Shown here piece by piece: positions 9,039 through 18,453 of a DNA stretch of 64,000 bases. The notes beneath the pieces are model-generated. The model had not been told where the DNA came from. It saw only the letters and a program-made list of their open reading frames with translations, and did not search any database. How positions within the stretch are numbered: position 1 is the first letter of the stretch; the number at the start of each line of letters is the position of its first letter. The position numbers and the translations under genes are program-made. This DNA is from Pararhizobium sp. YC-54 (lineage in GTDB: Bacteria; Pseudomonadota; Alphaproteobacteria; Rhizobiales; Rhizobiaceae), in assembly GCF_025847205.1 (NCBI RefSeq), contig NZ_JAOYTH010000005.1:124001-188000 (forward strand). The letters run 5' to 3'.

Positions 9039-10112
9039 TCAGAGGAAATTAATCAAACTCAACTGCTGAAGCCGCGAGGTCAGCGTGTAGGAAGTCTCGA
9101 GCTGGGTCTGCAAAGTCTTCAACATGGTGGAGGCTGCGAAAGTATCAATACCCTCAAGATCCAGCTGATGGGCCTTGACGATCTTGGTTTGCGCCTCGAT
9201 CGAGGTATTGGCCTTCTTGACGCGCTCCTGCGACAGGCCGAGATTGCTCTGCATGCTGATCAGGCCGGTGACGGCTTCGCCCATGTAGGCAACAGCCTTG
9301 TCGGTAACCACGCCACGAACGTCGTCGCTCAGGCCGGCGCTCAGAAGCTCGGTGGAAATCAGGCTTGCCAGGGCAAACTTCCGCGCGCCCTCGGCGTTGA
9401 CGTTTGCCGAGCTTTGAATGACTTCGTTGGCGCTGATGCGGCTCGTCATGTTCTGGCTGGAGGCACTGGACCAGTCCGTCCATGTGGACCCAGCCACAGC
9501 GGGATCAGCGTACATCGGCGCCAGCGTGTTATCGATGAAATCGGTCATCTGCGCCTTGGTGAACTGGCTCACGGAGGTCAGCGGCGGCACCTGGGGCGGC
9601 TGCGCCGCAATAAAGGTCGACAGCGCTGCATCATAGGATGCCTTGGCGGCGGATGTGGCCGTGTAATCCGTAAAAGGCTGGACATCGGTGTTGATGCCCG
9701 AGAACAGGTACTCCCCGTTCAAAGACGTGTTGGCGGCCGATGCGAACGTCGTCATCGCCGCAGCATTCTGGTCCTGCGCAATTTTCAGAAGGTCAGCGGT
9801 GCTGTTGTCCCGGAAAGCCATCAGCGACGACAGCGATTTCTGTGCTGCATCCTGCATCGTCTTCAAGGCTTCCTGAGAACCGGCAAGCCTTTGCGTGACG
9901 ATGGAATTGGTGCTCTTCAGGGTCGCCAGCCGGTCAAGCTGGGATGAGATATTGACGGATTTCGACGTGGCCGCCCCAAGCGCCAGACCGTAATCCGCAT
10001 GAACCCCGGTCGATACCTCATCGTTCAGCTTCATCATTTCCACCTGACCCTTTTGAATGGTCAGGCGCATGGCGTTTTGAACGGCCAGATTGGAAACGAA
10101 AGACGTTTTCAT
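9039..10112 (-). CDS. flgL: Hook-filament junction protein FlgL
   Basis: The 357-residue protein has flagellin-like helical ends: an N-terminal coiled coil (MKTSFVSNLAVQNAMRLTIQ, then LNDEVSTGVHADYGLALG) and a C-terminal helix ending LQQLSLINFL. The middle is a variable beta domain with the GEYLFSGINTDVQPF motif that marks FlgL. It joins FlgK to the filament. It starts 4 bp after the flgK stop. Confidence 0.92.
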   Translation of the reverse strand: MKTSFVSNLAVQNAMRLTIQKGQVEMMKLNDEVSTGVHADYGLALGAATSKSVNISSQLDRLATLKSTNSIVTQRLAGSQEALKTMQDAAQKSLSSLMAFRDNSTADLLKIAQDQNAAAMTTFASAANTSLNGEYLFSGINTDVQPFTDYTATSAAKASYDAALSTFIAAQPPQVPPLTSVSQFTKAQMTDFIDNTLAPMYADPAVAGSTWTDWSSASSQNMTSRISANEVIQSSANVNAEGARKFALASLISTELLSAGLSDDVRGVVTDKAVAYMGEAVTGLISMQSNLGLSQERVKKANTSIEAQTKIVKAHQLDLEGIDTFAASTMLKTLQTQLETSYTLTSRLQQLSLINFL

Positions 10113-10116
10113 AATT

Positions 10117-11559
10117 TTATCCTACAGCTTGCAGAAGGGACGTCATCATGGCGTCCACCGTACTCACCAACTTCGCCGATGCCTTGTAAGACTGCTCAAG
10201 GTCGAGCAGCTGCGACAATTCTTCGTCAAGGCTGACGCCCGTGACGTTGCTCAATGCGTCCTGTGTGCGCGACAACAGAGCGGTTTTATTATCGTTCGCG
10301 GTGGATGCATTGCTACGCAGCTCTTCCAGCCAACCGATCGAGGACGCCGAGAAATCCAGGATGCTGCTAGTGCCGTCGAGCCCGGTCGCGGGGTCGAAAG
10401 CCATGTCGGCACTGAGCGACGTCACGAACCCGTCGAGAAGAGCGGTATAGCCGGAGTTGCCTGTCGTATTCGACTTGTAGCCCGGACCGTTGAAGCCGCC
10501 GTCGCGGATAAGCGTCGGGGTGGTTGTGGCCAGCGGGTTGATCTTCAGCGATTCGGCGATGCCGGCGACCGTCACGCCGGGCGCCGGAACGGTGCCGCCT
10601 GCCCAGGTGAAAAGACCGGGCAGTGCCACCGTGGCCGGCGTGGTGTTTTCCTGGAACAGCGTCACCAGACCGCGTGCGATCTCATCGAGCTGCGACTGGA
10701 ATTTTGGCGCTGTCTCGTCGCGCAGCTGGAGCAGGCTGGCAAGCTTGCCCTCGGCGTTCGTATCGGCGCCCTTGCCGGCCTTCATCGGTACGCCATCGAC
10801 GTAGATCGCGTTGCCGGCGGTCGTCGCACCGAAACCGGGCGTCGCCACAAATGTCACCGCGCGCGGGCTGTTTTCGAACAGGACCGTGCCATCGGACGTA
10901 TAGATGACCGTATCGTTGTTGGCGCGGGTAACCGTCGAGATACCGACGATTTCGGAGATCTGCCGGAGCAGCTTGTCGCGCTGGTCGAGTGCATCGCTGG
11001 CATCGGTGCCGCTGGCTGTCGCGCCCTGCACAGCACCATTGGCCTTTTCGAATTCGGCCAAAAGCCCGTTCAGCTTTTGAACCGAAGCATCGATTTCCTT
11101 GTCGGCATCGTAACGGACGTCCTGGACGGAGGCAGACGTCTTGTTCAGCGAATTGGCAAGGTCCGATGCGCTCGACACGGTTGTCGCTGCGATGGACGTA
11201 TTGCCGGGCGTCGCCGCAAAGGTCTGCAGACTGTCGCGGAACGATTTGAGGTAGTTCGACGGCGAGGTTTCATAACCGTTGCCACCGAGCGCCGACTTCA
11301 CAGCCTCCAGGCCGGTCAGAAGAGCGTCCTGCGCGGATGCTTGCGAAATGCTGATGGAATGTTGTTTCATCAGCGCGTCGTTCTGGGCGCGCTGAATGGA
11401 TACGATCTGCGCGCCGTTGCCACTCGTGCCCAGCATCGCCATGCGGCGCGAATAATCCGCATTGCTCACATTCTGGATATTCTTCGAAACGAGCGCCGTT
11501 TGGGCCGCCGTGTTGTTGAATATCGTCTGTGCAGTGTTGATGGCTGAAGACAGCGACAT
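10117..11559 (-). CDS. flgK: Hook-associated protein FlgK
   Basis: This 480-residue protein starts with the rod/hook family pattern SSAINTAQTIFNNTAAQTAL, then NIQNVSNADYSRRMA. It ends in the C-terminal FlgK helix (SLDEELSQLLDLEQSYKASA, VSTVDAMMTSLLQA). The central SDGTVLFENSPRAV region matches FlgK. It forms the first junction layer on the hook. It lies 22 bp after flgE and is co-transcribed with flgL. Confidence 0.95.
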   Translation of the reverse strand: MSLSSAINTAQTIFNNTAAQTALVSKNIQNVSNADYSRRMAMLGTSGNGAQIVSIQRAQNDALMKQHSISISQASAQDALLTGLEAVKSALGGNGYETSPSNYLKSFRDSLQTFAATPGNTSIAATTVSSASDLANSLNKTSASVQDVRYDADKEIDASVQKLNGLLAEFEKANGAVQGATASGTDASDALDQRDKLLRQISEIVGISTVTRANNDTVIYTSDGTVLFENSPRAVTFVATPGFGATTAGNAIYVDGVPMKAGKGADTNAEGKLASLLQLRDETAPKFQSQLDEIARGLVTLFQENTTPATVALPGLFTWAGGTVPAPGVTVAGIAESLKINPLATTTPTLIRDGGFNGPGYKSNTTGNSGYTALLDGFVTSLSADMAFDPATGLDGTSSILDFSASSIGWLEELRSNASTANDNKTALLSRTQDALSNVTGVSLDEELSQLLDLEQSYKASAKLVSTVDAMMTSLLQAVG

Positions 11560-11581
11560 GACGCAGATCGTACCTTTTCAA

Positions 11582-12790
11582 TTACCGCTTCAGGTTCACA
11601 AGAACGTCCAGCAGGTCGGCGCCTGTCTGGAAGACCTTCGAGTTTGCCGTGTAGCTACGCTGGGATTCGATCATCGCGGTCAGTTCGTTGGCGATATCGA
11701 CATTGGAGCCCTCAAGGGCGCCGGACTGGATGCTGCCGAAATCGCCGGAACCGGCAAACCCGGTGACGATGACGCCTGAATCCACACCCTGCGAATAGAC
11801 GTTGCCCGACTGGGGAACGAGGTTGTCGGGGCTCTGGACGTTGGCCAGTGCTACGCGGTAGCGCGGGTCGAGCTTGCCGTTTTCGTACTTGACGTAAACG
11901 ATGCCTTCCTTGTCGATCTGGTAGCCGGCCACCTTGCTCGGGGCGTTACCATCGATGGAACCGCCGTCCGCATTGAACTTGTAGCCGAGCTGAGTGGTCT
12001 TGCCGAGGTCGATCGTCAGGGCGCCGAGGGTAGCGCCGGTGCCAGCAAAGGGACCTTGGGCCGTCGTCGTCAGGGTCGCCGGCGAAGTCGTCAAATTGCC
12101 GTTAGTATCGAAGGCGAGTGCCAGAGTGCCGATCGAAGCGCCCGATGTCCGGTCAACCACCCCGACGGTCCAAGCGCCTGCACCTGTCTTGGTATAACTG
12201 AAGTCGAGCAGGCGCGAATTTCCCTGGCTGTCAAAGACGCTGAGTGACGTGGTGGATACCGTGCCGATTGCGTCCGCTGAATTGAGGTTGGCACCCATCG
12301 CCCCGGTGGTCGAACCCGCGGCGACCAGGCCATCGGACGAAAGATTGACCTTCGACAGACCGTCAAACCCGTTGACGACCACCGTCGGATCAACGCCCGC
12401 CTGATATTCGTAACCCATCAGCGTGTAGCCGGCCGAGTTGACCAGGTCGCCGTCGCCATTTTGCGTGAAGGCGCCGGCACGCGTGAGGAAGTTGGACCCG
12501 TTGGCACCCGAGACGATGAAGAAACCGCTGCCGTTGATGGCCATGTCGGTGCCGGACGTGGTGTAGGTCGTCGGGCCCTGCTCCGAAATGCTGTAGCGCA
12601 CCTTGGTTTCGACACCGCCGGAATTGTAAGCGCCGTTGCTCGTCGGCAGGATCAGTGAGGAGAATTCCGTCGACGCCCGCTTGTAGCCTGTCGTGTTGGC
12701 ATTGGCGATGTTTTCAGCGACCGTACCCAGGCGGTTTGCCTGAGCATTCATGCCGGAACCACCGGTTCTCATCATTCCGTAAAGACTCAT
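11582..12790 (-). CDS. flgE: Flagellar hook protein FlgE
   Basis: The 402-residue hook protein opens MSLYGMMRTGGSGMNAQANR with the flagellar basal-body rod motif ([15 protein letters not shown]). It continues with the FlgE middle domain (GSGFFIVSGANGSNFLTRAG) and ends in the conserved helix SNVDIANELTAMIESQRSYTANSKV. It is the first gene of the hook operon after rem. A 103-bp gap from the rem stop holds a hairpin, so a separate promoter in 12791-12855 is likely. Length is within the usual 400-residue range. Confidence 0.96.
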   Translation of the reverse strand: MSLYGMMRTGGSGMNAQANRLGTVAENIANANTTGYKRASTEFSSLILPTSNGAYNSGGVETKVRYSISEQGPTTYTTSGTDMAINGSGFFIVSGANGSNFLTRAGAFTQNGDGDLVNSAGYTLMGYEYQAGVDPTVVVNGFDGLSKVNLSSDGLVAAGSTTGAMGANLNSADAIGTVSTTSLSVFDSQGNSRLLDFSYTKTGAGAWTVGVVDRTSGASIGTLALAFDTNGNLTTSPATLTTTAQGPFAGTGATLGALTIDLGKTTQLGYKFNADGGSIDGNAPSKVAGYQIDKEGIVYVKYENGKLDPRYRVALANVQSPDNLVPQSGNVYSQGVDSGVIVTGFAGSGDFGSIQSGALEGSNVDIANELTAMIESQRSYTANSKVFQTGADLLDVLVNLKR

Positions 12791-12853
12791 GTCCGATCCT
12801 CGTTTTCGTCGTTATGGAAAGACTATGGGGTGGGCCTTGCGTGAACCTGTCTA

Positions 12854-12884
12854 GGGGCACCGGATGCCGCACATCCGGAACCCC
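12854..12884 (-). terminator. Hairpin just downstream of rem
   Basis: Inner arms CCGGATG (12860-12866) and CATCCGG (12872-12878) close on a 5-base loop, with outer GGGG (12854-12857) and CCCC (12881-12884). It begins 10 bp after the rem stop. No T-run follows, so it may only attenuate read-through into flgE. Confidence 0.5.
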
Positions 12885-12893
12885 ATCGTTGGA

Positions 12894-13565
12894 TCAGCTC
12901 CAATCGATGCAGTAGCCGAGGAAACGCTTGGAATCGATCGGGTCGAAACCGAGCCGCTTGCGCAGTTTCTTGCGCAGCTTGCTGATATGGCTTTCGACGA
13001 CGTTTTCTTCGACGTCCTCGTCGAAAATACCGTAAATGGCATTGAAAATCTGGGACTTGGAAACGCGGCGTCCGCGATTTGCGACCAGGTATTCGAGAAT
13101 GCGGCGCTCGCGGCGCGGCAAGGCGAAAACCTCGCCCTGGACTTCCGGATCCCGGCCGTCCGAAAACACCCGGATCGGGCCGATGTCGGTGAAGTTCACC
13201 AGTGCCTTCAGGCGGCGGCGGATTGCTGCCACCCGCGCCAGAATTTCGCGGGGATGAACCGGCTTGCGCACCACGTCATCGACACCACAGTCGAAAAACG
13301 CCAGCGTCGTTTCCAAGGAAGGGCTGTCACTGATGGCGATGACCGGGGCCGTGGAGCGATCGCGGATAGCGCGGGGAAGGCTCATGGCGCTTTCGCCCTG
13401 GCCGATCAGGAACGCCTCGACCGCGTCGATATCGCTATCGGCCGCCTTTGAAACCCAATCGCCGAACTCGCTTGGATCGAACCCCTGGGAGGGTACGCCC
13501 TCCCGTCCGAACAGGGAAGTATATCCGTCTTTTACGAGCTCACGCTCATCAACCAGCACGATCAT
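12894..13565 (-). CDS. rem: Motility transcriptional activator Rem (OmpR-type)
   Basis: The 223-residue protein has an N-terminal receiver-like domain (residues 1-115) and a C-terminal winged helix with the OmpR pattern [25 protein letters not shown], then [18 protein letters not shown]. In Sinorhizobium, Rem is the exponential-phase activator of flagellar class III genes and is itself controlled by VisN/VisR. The receiver keeps D6-E7 and a K-P pair, but the expected phosphoacceptor position falls in DIDAVEAFL, most likely E50 rather than Asp, so phosphorylation may not be needed. The gene stands alone, with a ~280-bp AT-rich upstream region. Confidence 0.92.
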   Translation of the reverse strand: MIVLVDERELVKDGYTSLFGREGVPSQGFDPSEFGDWVSKAADSDIDAVEAFLIGQGESAMSLPRAIRDRSTAPVIAISDSPSLETTLAFFDCGVDDVVRKPVHPREILARVAAIRRRLKALVNFTDIGPIRVFSDGRDPEVQGEVFALPRRERRILEYLVANRGRRVSKSQIFNAIYGIFDEDVEENVVESHISKLRKKLRKRLGFDPIDSKRFLGYCIDWS

Positions 13566-13846
13566 TCGTCCGCCTCCGAATCAGTATGGTGCCTCTATGG
13601 TTAACAGGTACGAATCGGAGGATTCATGAACAACTATGGAATGTTACTGGCTGAAATTAATACTAGATTAAGATTTCTGTGCCGATTTGAACTAGATGTA
13701 GTGGTCCTCACCGTAGACGCCACTAAATTTCATGTGGAAACGTTAACGTCATATTAAGAAATCTCTTGCCGCCACTTTTCTAACTTAATGTTGACGCAAT
13801 CGTCTTTGGCAATAGAAGAACTCGGTAATTCATCTTGTAGTTGAAT
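13566..13846 (-). promoter_or_regulatory. rem upstream region
   Basis: This AT-rich, gene-free stretch lies between the transglycosylase stop and rem. It contains several TTAA/AATTA steps and a run around 13737-13790 with the phased blocks GTTAAC and TATTAAG. VisN/VisR would be expected to act here, but no defined operator could be recognised. Confidence 0.45.
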
Positions 13847-14413
13847 TTATTGGCAGAAATTCGATGCATTCTGCGTCCATTTTCCATAGCCCGTCGCCAC
13901 CAGATTGGCGATCACCCGGCAGACATATTTCTTCTGCGCGGGATCATTGTTCGGTCCGGCATGATAGCGGGCGACGGCCATCGTCCAGGTCTCATGCCGG
14001 GCATGGAGATTGGAGAGGAACCGGGCGGCATATTCGACATTCTTTTTCGGGTTGAGCATCTCGTCCGGCGAGCTGAAATTCTCGCCGTGGAAGTAATAGT
14101 TGATCTGCATACACCCCAGATCGATCAGTTTTGCACCCTGCGCCCGCGCTGTAGCAAAGCGCTGCAGCACGTCACCGGCGCTGTTTTCGAAATACGCCTT
14201 GCCCTCGATATTCATCGCAAACGGCTGCAGCGCCCCCTTCCGGCCGGTTTCCGTCAGACCGACGGAGTAGAGAATGCCCGCCGGTATCTGATACTTCGCC
14301 GCCGCCGCCGTGATCTCGCTTTCGCACACGCCGGGGCTTGCCTGCGCGTTACATATAGACGTCGCCAGCGCGGTTAAGCTCAGCAGCAGAAGTCGCATCG
14401 CCCGTCCCTTCAT
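13847..14413 (-). CDS. Lytic transglycosylase (SLT type) of the flagellar cluster
   Basis: This protein of about 188 residues has a signal peptide (MRLLLLSLTALATSICNAQA) and a single SLT domain. The domain has the catalytic-site pattern YSVGLTETGRKG (Glu in ETG), then LIDLGCMQINYYFHGENF and a closing AVARYHAGPN. It cuts peptidoglycan to let the rod pass. Because the FlgJ here has no muramidase domain, this enzyme is the obvious partner, like SltF in Rhodobacter. The longer open frame to 14587 overlaps fliK heavily; ATG 14413 (AGGTGG upstream) or ATG 14398 (AAGGGA upstream) are better, and both overlap the fliK end by 50-65 bp. Confidence 0.88.
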   Translation of the reverse strand: MKGRAMRLLLLSLTALATSICNAQASPGVCESEITAAAAKYQIPAGILYSVGLTETGRKGALQPFAMNIEGKAYFENSAGDVLQRFATARAQGAKLIDLGCMQINYYFHGENFSSPDEMLNPKKNVEYAARFLSNLHARHETWTMAVARYHAGPNNDPAQKKYVCRVIANLVATGYGKWTQNASNFCQ

Positions 14414-15890
14414 TGCCCGTCCACCTTTCGCGGCCCTGTTCCTGGCTGCCATTGTCATTGCGCTGACCCTTGGCGCCATCTCCAGGCGTCTCGCGGCCCT
14501 GCTGGCCTGCCTGAGGCTGCGCCTGCTGCTGCGCATTGCTGCTGCCGGAAGTATCCGAAGCATTGAAGACGATGTTGACCTGATCAACGGCGAAGCCCTG
14601 CGCGCGCAAGGCCTTGACCATGGCGCTCTGATCGTCGCTCAACTGCCGGAAGGCATCGCCGGTCTCCACCTTGATCTCGACATGTAGCTCATCGTCCTTG
14701 AGCCGCAGCGTTGCCGTGATCATGCCGAGATCGATCGGATGCATCTGGATCTTCAGCGTGTTGAGAACCTTGCCCGTCGATGCCTGCGTCAACGGGGCCT
14801 GAACTCCGGCGCCGGGTTGGAGCGCACTGGCCCATTCCGGACTGTTGGCGATCCGGCTGGTCACGGCCGCTGCATTGCTGACCGGCGCAAGGCCGAGATA
14901 ACGGCGCGCTTCCAGCACGGTGACAGTTTCAGCCTTGGCCGCCGTTGCAGATGCCTCGTTCTTGGCGACAGCCTTGTCCCCGTCCGAAGCCAGGCTCATG
15001 GAAACCGCCTGCCCCTTGCCATCGGCACGCGCGAAACGGAACACCTGATCGGACCCCGCCTGAGTGGCATTCCTGACCGCGTTCGCATCGCCCGCCTTAT
15101 CCGCCCCGGCCTTGGCCGCGTCTTTCGCGGCTGGCTTCGCCTTGGCGCGTTCGGCGAGCGCCTGGAACTCGGACATTCCCGGGGTCGCTTCTGCTTGCGC
15201 AGGCTGGCTTGCGGCAACCGATTTCTGGGTTGCATCCAGAAGGCTGAGCAACTGACTGACGTCGCCGGTCACCGCGTCCGCCGCTTCGTCCGGCGGGTTC
15301 ACCGCCGATGTGTCCGCCGGCCTTCCGGTTTTATCGCCACTCCTGGCGGTACTGGCTTCGGCATTCTTCATGAGGCCTGCGATCGTCTCGCCTATAGGCC
15401 CATCGACGGTTTTTCCCGTATCCTCTCCAACGCCGGCGAAGCTGGCCTGCATCAGCGAGAATTTTTGCGGACCCTTTGCAGCGGCCAGCGACCCTTGCGC
15501 CGATATTGTCTTGCCCGTGGCGTGAGGGTCTGCGGTGGCGGACGAACCAAGTGAGGATTTCATGAAGCCATCGCGTTCCGTTGCAAGGCCCTGCAAGGAG
15601 GAGAGACCATCCCCACTGGCAGCCAAGGCATCGACGCCGCTCTGCTTGGATGATGCAGCGAGCGCCTCGGCAGAAGGTTTGAGGTTCGGTGCGAGGCTGC
15701 CTTCGACGGCCGGTTTCGCGCTGATCGAAACGGCCGGCTGCTTTTTCTTGCCGGCGTCGGCGAAGGCATTTTCGAAGGCGGACCGTTGATTTGCGGCGTC
15801 CATGTCATGCGACTTGCCAGCCGGTTTGGAACCGGATTTGCCCGGCCGGACCGGGGCGGTTCCCAGCAGGTTGTCGTCCACGAATGTCAT
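14349..15890 (-). CDS. fliK: Flagellar hook-length control protein FliK (formerly MotD)
   Basis: The 513-residue protein has a long, low-complexity Ala/Lys/Asp-rich N-terminal two thirds, then the FliK C-terminal domain around residues 385-460. There, LKIQMHPIDLGMITATLRL is followed by HVEIKVETGDAFRQL and a helix ending QGFAVDQVNIVF. It ends in a Gln/Gly/Asn-rich tail. In rhizobia this gene was first named motD because it lies after motB and motC. It measures hook length and switches export from hook to filament substrates. Its ATG overlaps the motC stop by 4 bp. Confidence 0.92.
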   Translation of the reverse strand: MTFVDDNLLGTAPVRPGKSGSKPAGKSHDMDAANQRSAFENAFADAGKKKQPAVSISAKPAVEGSLAPNLKPSAEALAASSKQSGVDALAASGDGLSSLQGLATERDGFMKSSLGSSATADPHATGKTISAQGSLAAAKGPQKFSLMQASFAGVGEDTGKTVDGPIGETIAGLMKNAEASTARSGDKTGRPADTSAVNPPDEAADAVTGDVSQLLSLLDATQKSVAASQPAQAEATPGMSEFQALAERAKAKPAAKDAAKAGADKAGDANAVRNATQAGSDQVFRFARADGKGQAVSMSLASDGDKAVAKNEASATAAKAETVTVLEARRYLGLAPVSNAAAVTSRIANSPEWASALQPGAGVQAPLTQASTGKVLNTLKIQMHPIDLGMITATLRLKDDELHVEIKVETGDAFRQLSDDQSAMVKALRAQGFAVDQVNIVFNASDTSGSSNAQQQAQPQAGQQGRETPGDGAKGQRNDNGSQEQGRERWTGNEGTGDATSAAELNRAGDVYM

Positions 15891-17203
15891 TGTTCGCCTT
15901 CCCCCTTCAGGAGAGAATCAATCTCGTCGAGCTTCGAGCGGCCCGTGCTCAGAAACGCATCGTGAACCGGATCAGCCGGGCTTTGTTCTGACGCAGCCGC
16001 CTGCGGCACCGCATCCGGTTGAGCCGCCTTCAAAGCCGCCTCCGACGGTATTGCAAACGGGCTTTCGCCACTGCCTGTATCTACTCCGCTCTCTTCCATG
16101 GCAATTTCGGATTTGACATTAGAAACAGAGGCTTGTGTCAGGCTTTCGGGATCTGGCGCACGCAGCACTTCCTGCGCGATGACGGTTGCGGCCTGGCGCA
16201 ATGCGCGATCACGCGGCGAAAGCTCAGCGTCCGGAATGGAACTGATATCCTTGACCGCATCGAGAATGCCTTTGGACGGAATACCGACGAGGCCGGAATA
16301 GAGGCTTGCCAAGGCCTTTGGCCCTGCATCCGCGACATCCGAAAGGTCCTGGGCTCGCGTCGAGGCAAGCGTTGCCAGTTCCTGCATGCCGCCAATCGCC
16401 GCGCGCCGCGCGATGCGCAAATAGACCTCGCGCTGCCGTGGCCTGTCCATGAAGCCAAGAATTTCCTGGATCTTTGTTTCCGTCTCATCACCGTAATTGG
16501 CAACAGCCAGCTCGACGAAGACGTCGGCAAACTGGCTGGCATAAGGCGACGTCAGGAAGCGCCGGGCATAGGAGAGCGAATAGGCAAAGCCCTTGTCCGG
16601 CAGGGCGCCGCGGGTCGCCAGCGCGATCGAGCGCCGCAAGGCGGCTTCCTCGATATTGGTCCCCGGCGCCGTCAGGCGCGCCCAGTCGTAATATTGCAGC
16701 GCCCTTGCCGGGCTCTGCTGCGCCGTTGCATTGCCAAGGACCAGATAGAGGTAGGGTCCGACCCGGGAGTTGCGGTATTCCAGAATGGCTTCCGCCAGAT
16801 TTTCCACCATCAGCCCGCCCTTGCCGGCCAGATAGTGGCTCAGCGCATCGACGACACGGGTATCGAAATTGCCTTCGATGTCGTGGTTGGCGAGATAGGA
16901 AAGGGTTTCCGGATTGCCGCCGCTCATCGCATAGATGAACGCCGCATCGACGTTGCGCGGGTCATCGAAGACCGTAGGGTCCGCATCCCGCAGACGCTTG
17001 TCGATCGCCGCCAGCATGAAGCGCTGCATTTCGGCGGCCGAATGATCCCCTGAAACGATGGCGTCCTGGATGTACTGCAAAGACCGCAGCATCTTGTAGG
17101 GCGGCAGATCCTCCGGACCTTGCGCATGCGCGGACGTTATCGGGACTGCCCCGATGGCACATGCGCAGAGCAGGAGGGTGCGGATCGCCTTCAACATTGC
17201 CAT
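15887..17203 (-). CDS. motC: Periplasmic motor protein MotC
   Basis: The 438-residue protein has a cleavable signal peptide (MAMLKAIRTLLLCACAIGAV...AHAQ), then a helical repeat-like periplasmic domain with repeated A-L-x-Y-Y/x-W-A patterns (RALQYYDWARLTAPG). It ends in an acidic tail. MotC is found in rhizobia, where it binds the periplasmic part of MotB and helps set swimming speed. I chose ATG 17203, which shares its A with the motB TGA; the longer frame to 17383 would run inside motB. Confidence 0.9.
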   Translation of the reverse strand: MAMLKAIRTLLLCACAIGAVPITSAHAQGPEDLPPYKMLRSLQYIQDAIVSGDHSAAEMQRFMLAAIDKRLRDADPTVFDDPRNVDAAFIYAMSGGNPETLSYLANHDIEGNFDTRVVDALSHYLAGKGGLMVENLAEAILEYRNSRVGPYLYLVLGNATAQQSPARALQYYDWARLTAPGTNIEEAALRRSIALATRGALPDKGFAYSLSYARRFLTSPYASQFADVFVELAVANYGDETETKIQEILGFMDRPRQREVYLRIARRAAIGGMQELATLASTRAQDLSDVADAGPKALASLYSGLVGIPSKGILDAVKDISSIPDAELSPRDRALRQAATVIAQEVLRAPDPESLTQASVSNVKSEIAMEESGVDTGSGESPFAIPSEAALKAAQPDAVPQAAASEQSPADPVHDAFLSTGRSKLDEIDSLLKGEGEQ

Positions 17204-18453
17204 CAACCCTGGTTCGTCTGCAGCAGGATTTCGATACGGCGGTTGGCCGGCGCCAGCGGGTCTTCCGGAACCTGGAGACGCTTGTCGGCAAAGCCGCTGA
17301 TCTGGCTGACACGGCTTTCGGCAAGGCCGCCGCGAATGAGCATATAGTAGGCGCTCTGGGCGCGATCGGAAGACAGCCGCCAATTGTCGTAGGCACCCTT
17401 CCTGAACGGCCGGCCGTCAGTATGGCCGCGAATGGCAATAGCACCGCTGCGAGCAGACAGCAGCTTGCCGATCTTTTCCATGGCAATCACCATGTCTTTT
17501 TCAGGCACGGCGGACCCCAGTCCGAACATCGGCGTGTCTGCCTGTTCGCTGATCGTCACAAGCAGCCCACCTTCGGTCGGCGTCACCAGCAGTCCTTCGG
17601 CGAGTTTGCCGGCCGAACCGCCGATTTCCTTTTCAATCTCGGCCTTCAGGGCCTTGGCGGCGTTTTCATCAGGCTTGAGCGGCATGGCGTTCGCGCTGGC
17701 GGCATCGGCGGTTACAGGCGTATCGAGTGCAGCCTTGCCGGACGGGTCCTTCTTTGCTGCTTCGGCCTTTGCTGCTTCGGACTGATCTGAAGAAGCAACG
17801 ACTGTTTCCTTGGAAGCCTCTGCCGGACCGTCGCCGGCCTTGGCTTCGAGACTGTCGCCGCCCTTTTCCGCATTCTGCAGCTCGACCTGCTTCGTCCAGA
17901 AATCCGGATCGAAGGGGTCGCGGTAGGCTTCGCCGCCATCTGCGCCGGTCGCGGGTCCAGACGTCGATGCGCCGCCATCGCCCTTGGCGCTGATATTGGC
18001 GTTGCGGCCGACTTCGTTGACGATCTCGGACATCACCGAATAGGGGTTCTCGAAGAAGTCGGCGTCGGAATACTGGGTCTCCTCTCCCGAGGTCGCCGTC
18101 AGCTGGTCGCCGTTTTTCGCCGATCCACCGGTCCTTGTCTCGGTGCCATCGACCTTCGACTTCATCTGGTCTTCTTCACCCTTGGCATCCTTGGCCGGCT
18201 GCTTGACGCCCTTTTCGGACGGCTTGGCATCGGTCAGCTGCACCGGGTTGAAATAGGAGGCAAGCGCTGCCTTGGTCTGCGGATTGGCCGCGTTGATCAG
18301 CCACATGACGAGAAAGAATGCCATCATCGCCGTCATGAAGTCGGCATAGGCAATTTTCCAGGCGCCACCGTGATGGCCGTCGTGACCGCCGCCGTGACGC
18401 TTGATAATGATGATTTCGTTCTTGCCGTGGTGGTGGCCTTCGTTTTCGCTCAT
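17203..18453 (-). CDS. motB: Motor stator protein MotB
   Basis: The 416-residue protein has a single N-terminal membrane helix (YADFMTAMMAFFLVMWLINA) with the proton-binding Asp at residue 38. An unusually long acidic/Ala-rich linker follows (about residues 70-260), and then a C-terminal OmpA-like peptidoglycan-binding domain with SGAIAIRGHTDGRPF and NRRIEILLQT. Enteric MotB is about 308 residues; the extra length is the linker, a trait of rhizobial MotB that fits its MotC partner. The first 30 residues are rich in His and Gly. It overlaps the upstream gene by an ATGA. motA lies elsewhere (33584). Confidence 0.95.
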   Translation of the reverse strand: MSENEGHHHGKNEIIIIKRHGGGHDGHHGGAWKIAYADFMTAMMAFFLVMWLINAANPQTKAALASYFNPVQLTDAKPSEKGVKQPAKDAKGEEDQMKSKVDGTETRTGGSAKNGDQLTATSGEETQYSDADFFENPYSVMSEIVNEVGRNANISAKGDGGASTSGPATGADGGEAYRDPFDPDFWTKQVELQNAEKGGDSLEAKAGDGPAEASKETVVASSDQSEAAKAEAAKKDPSGKAALDTPVTADAASANAMPLKPDENAAKALKAEIEKEIGGSAGKLAEGLLVTPTEGGLLVTISEQADTPMFGLGSAVPEKDMVIAMEKIGKLLSARSGAIAIRGHTDGRPFRKGAYDNWRLSSDRAQSAYYMLIRGGLAESRVSQISGFADKRLQVPEDPLAPANRRIEILLQTNQG

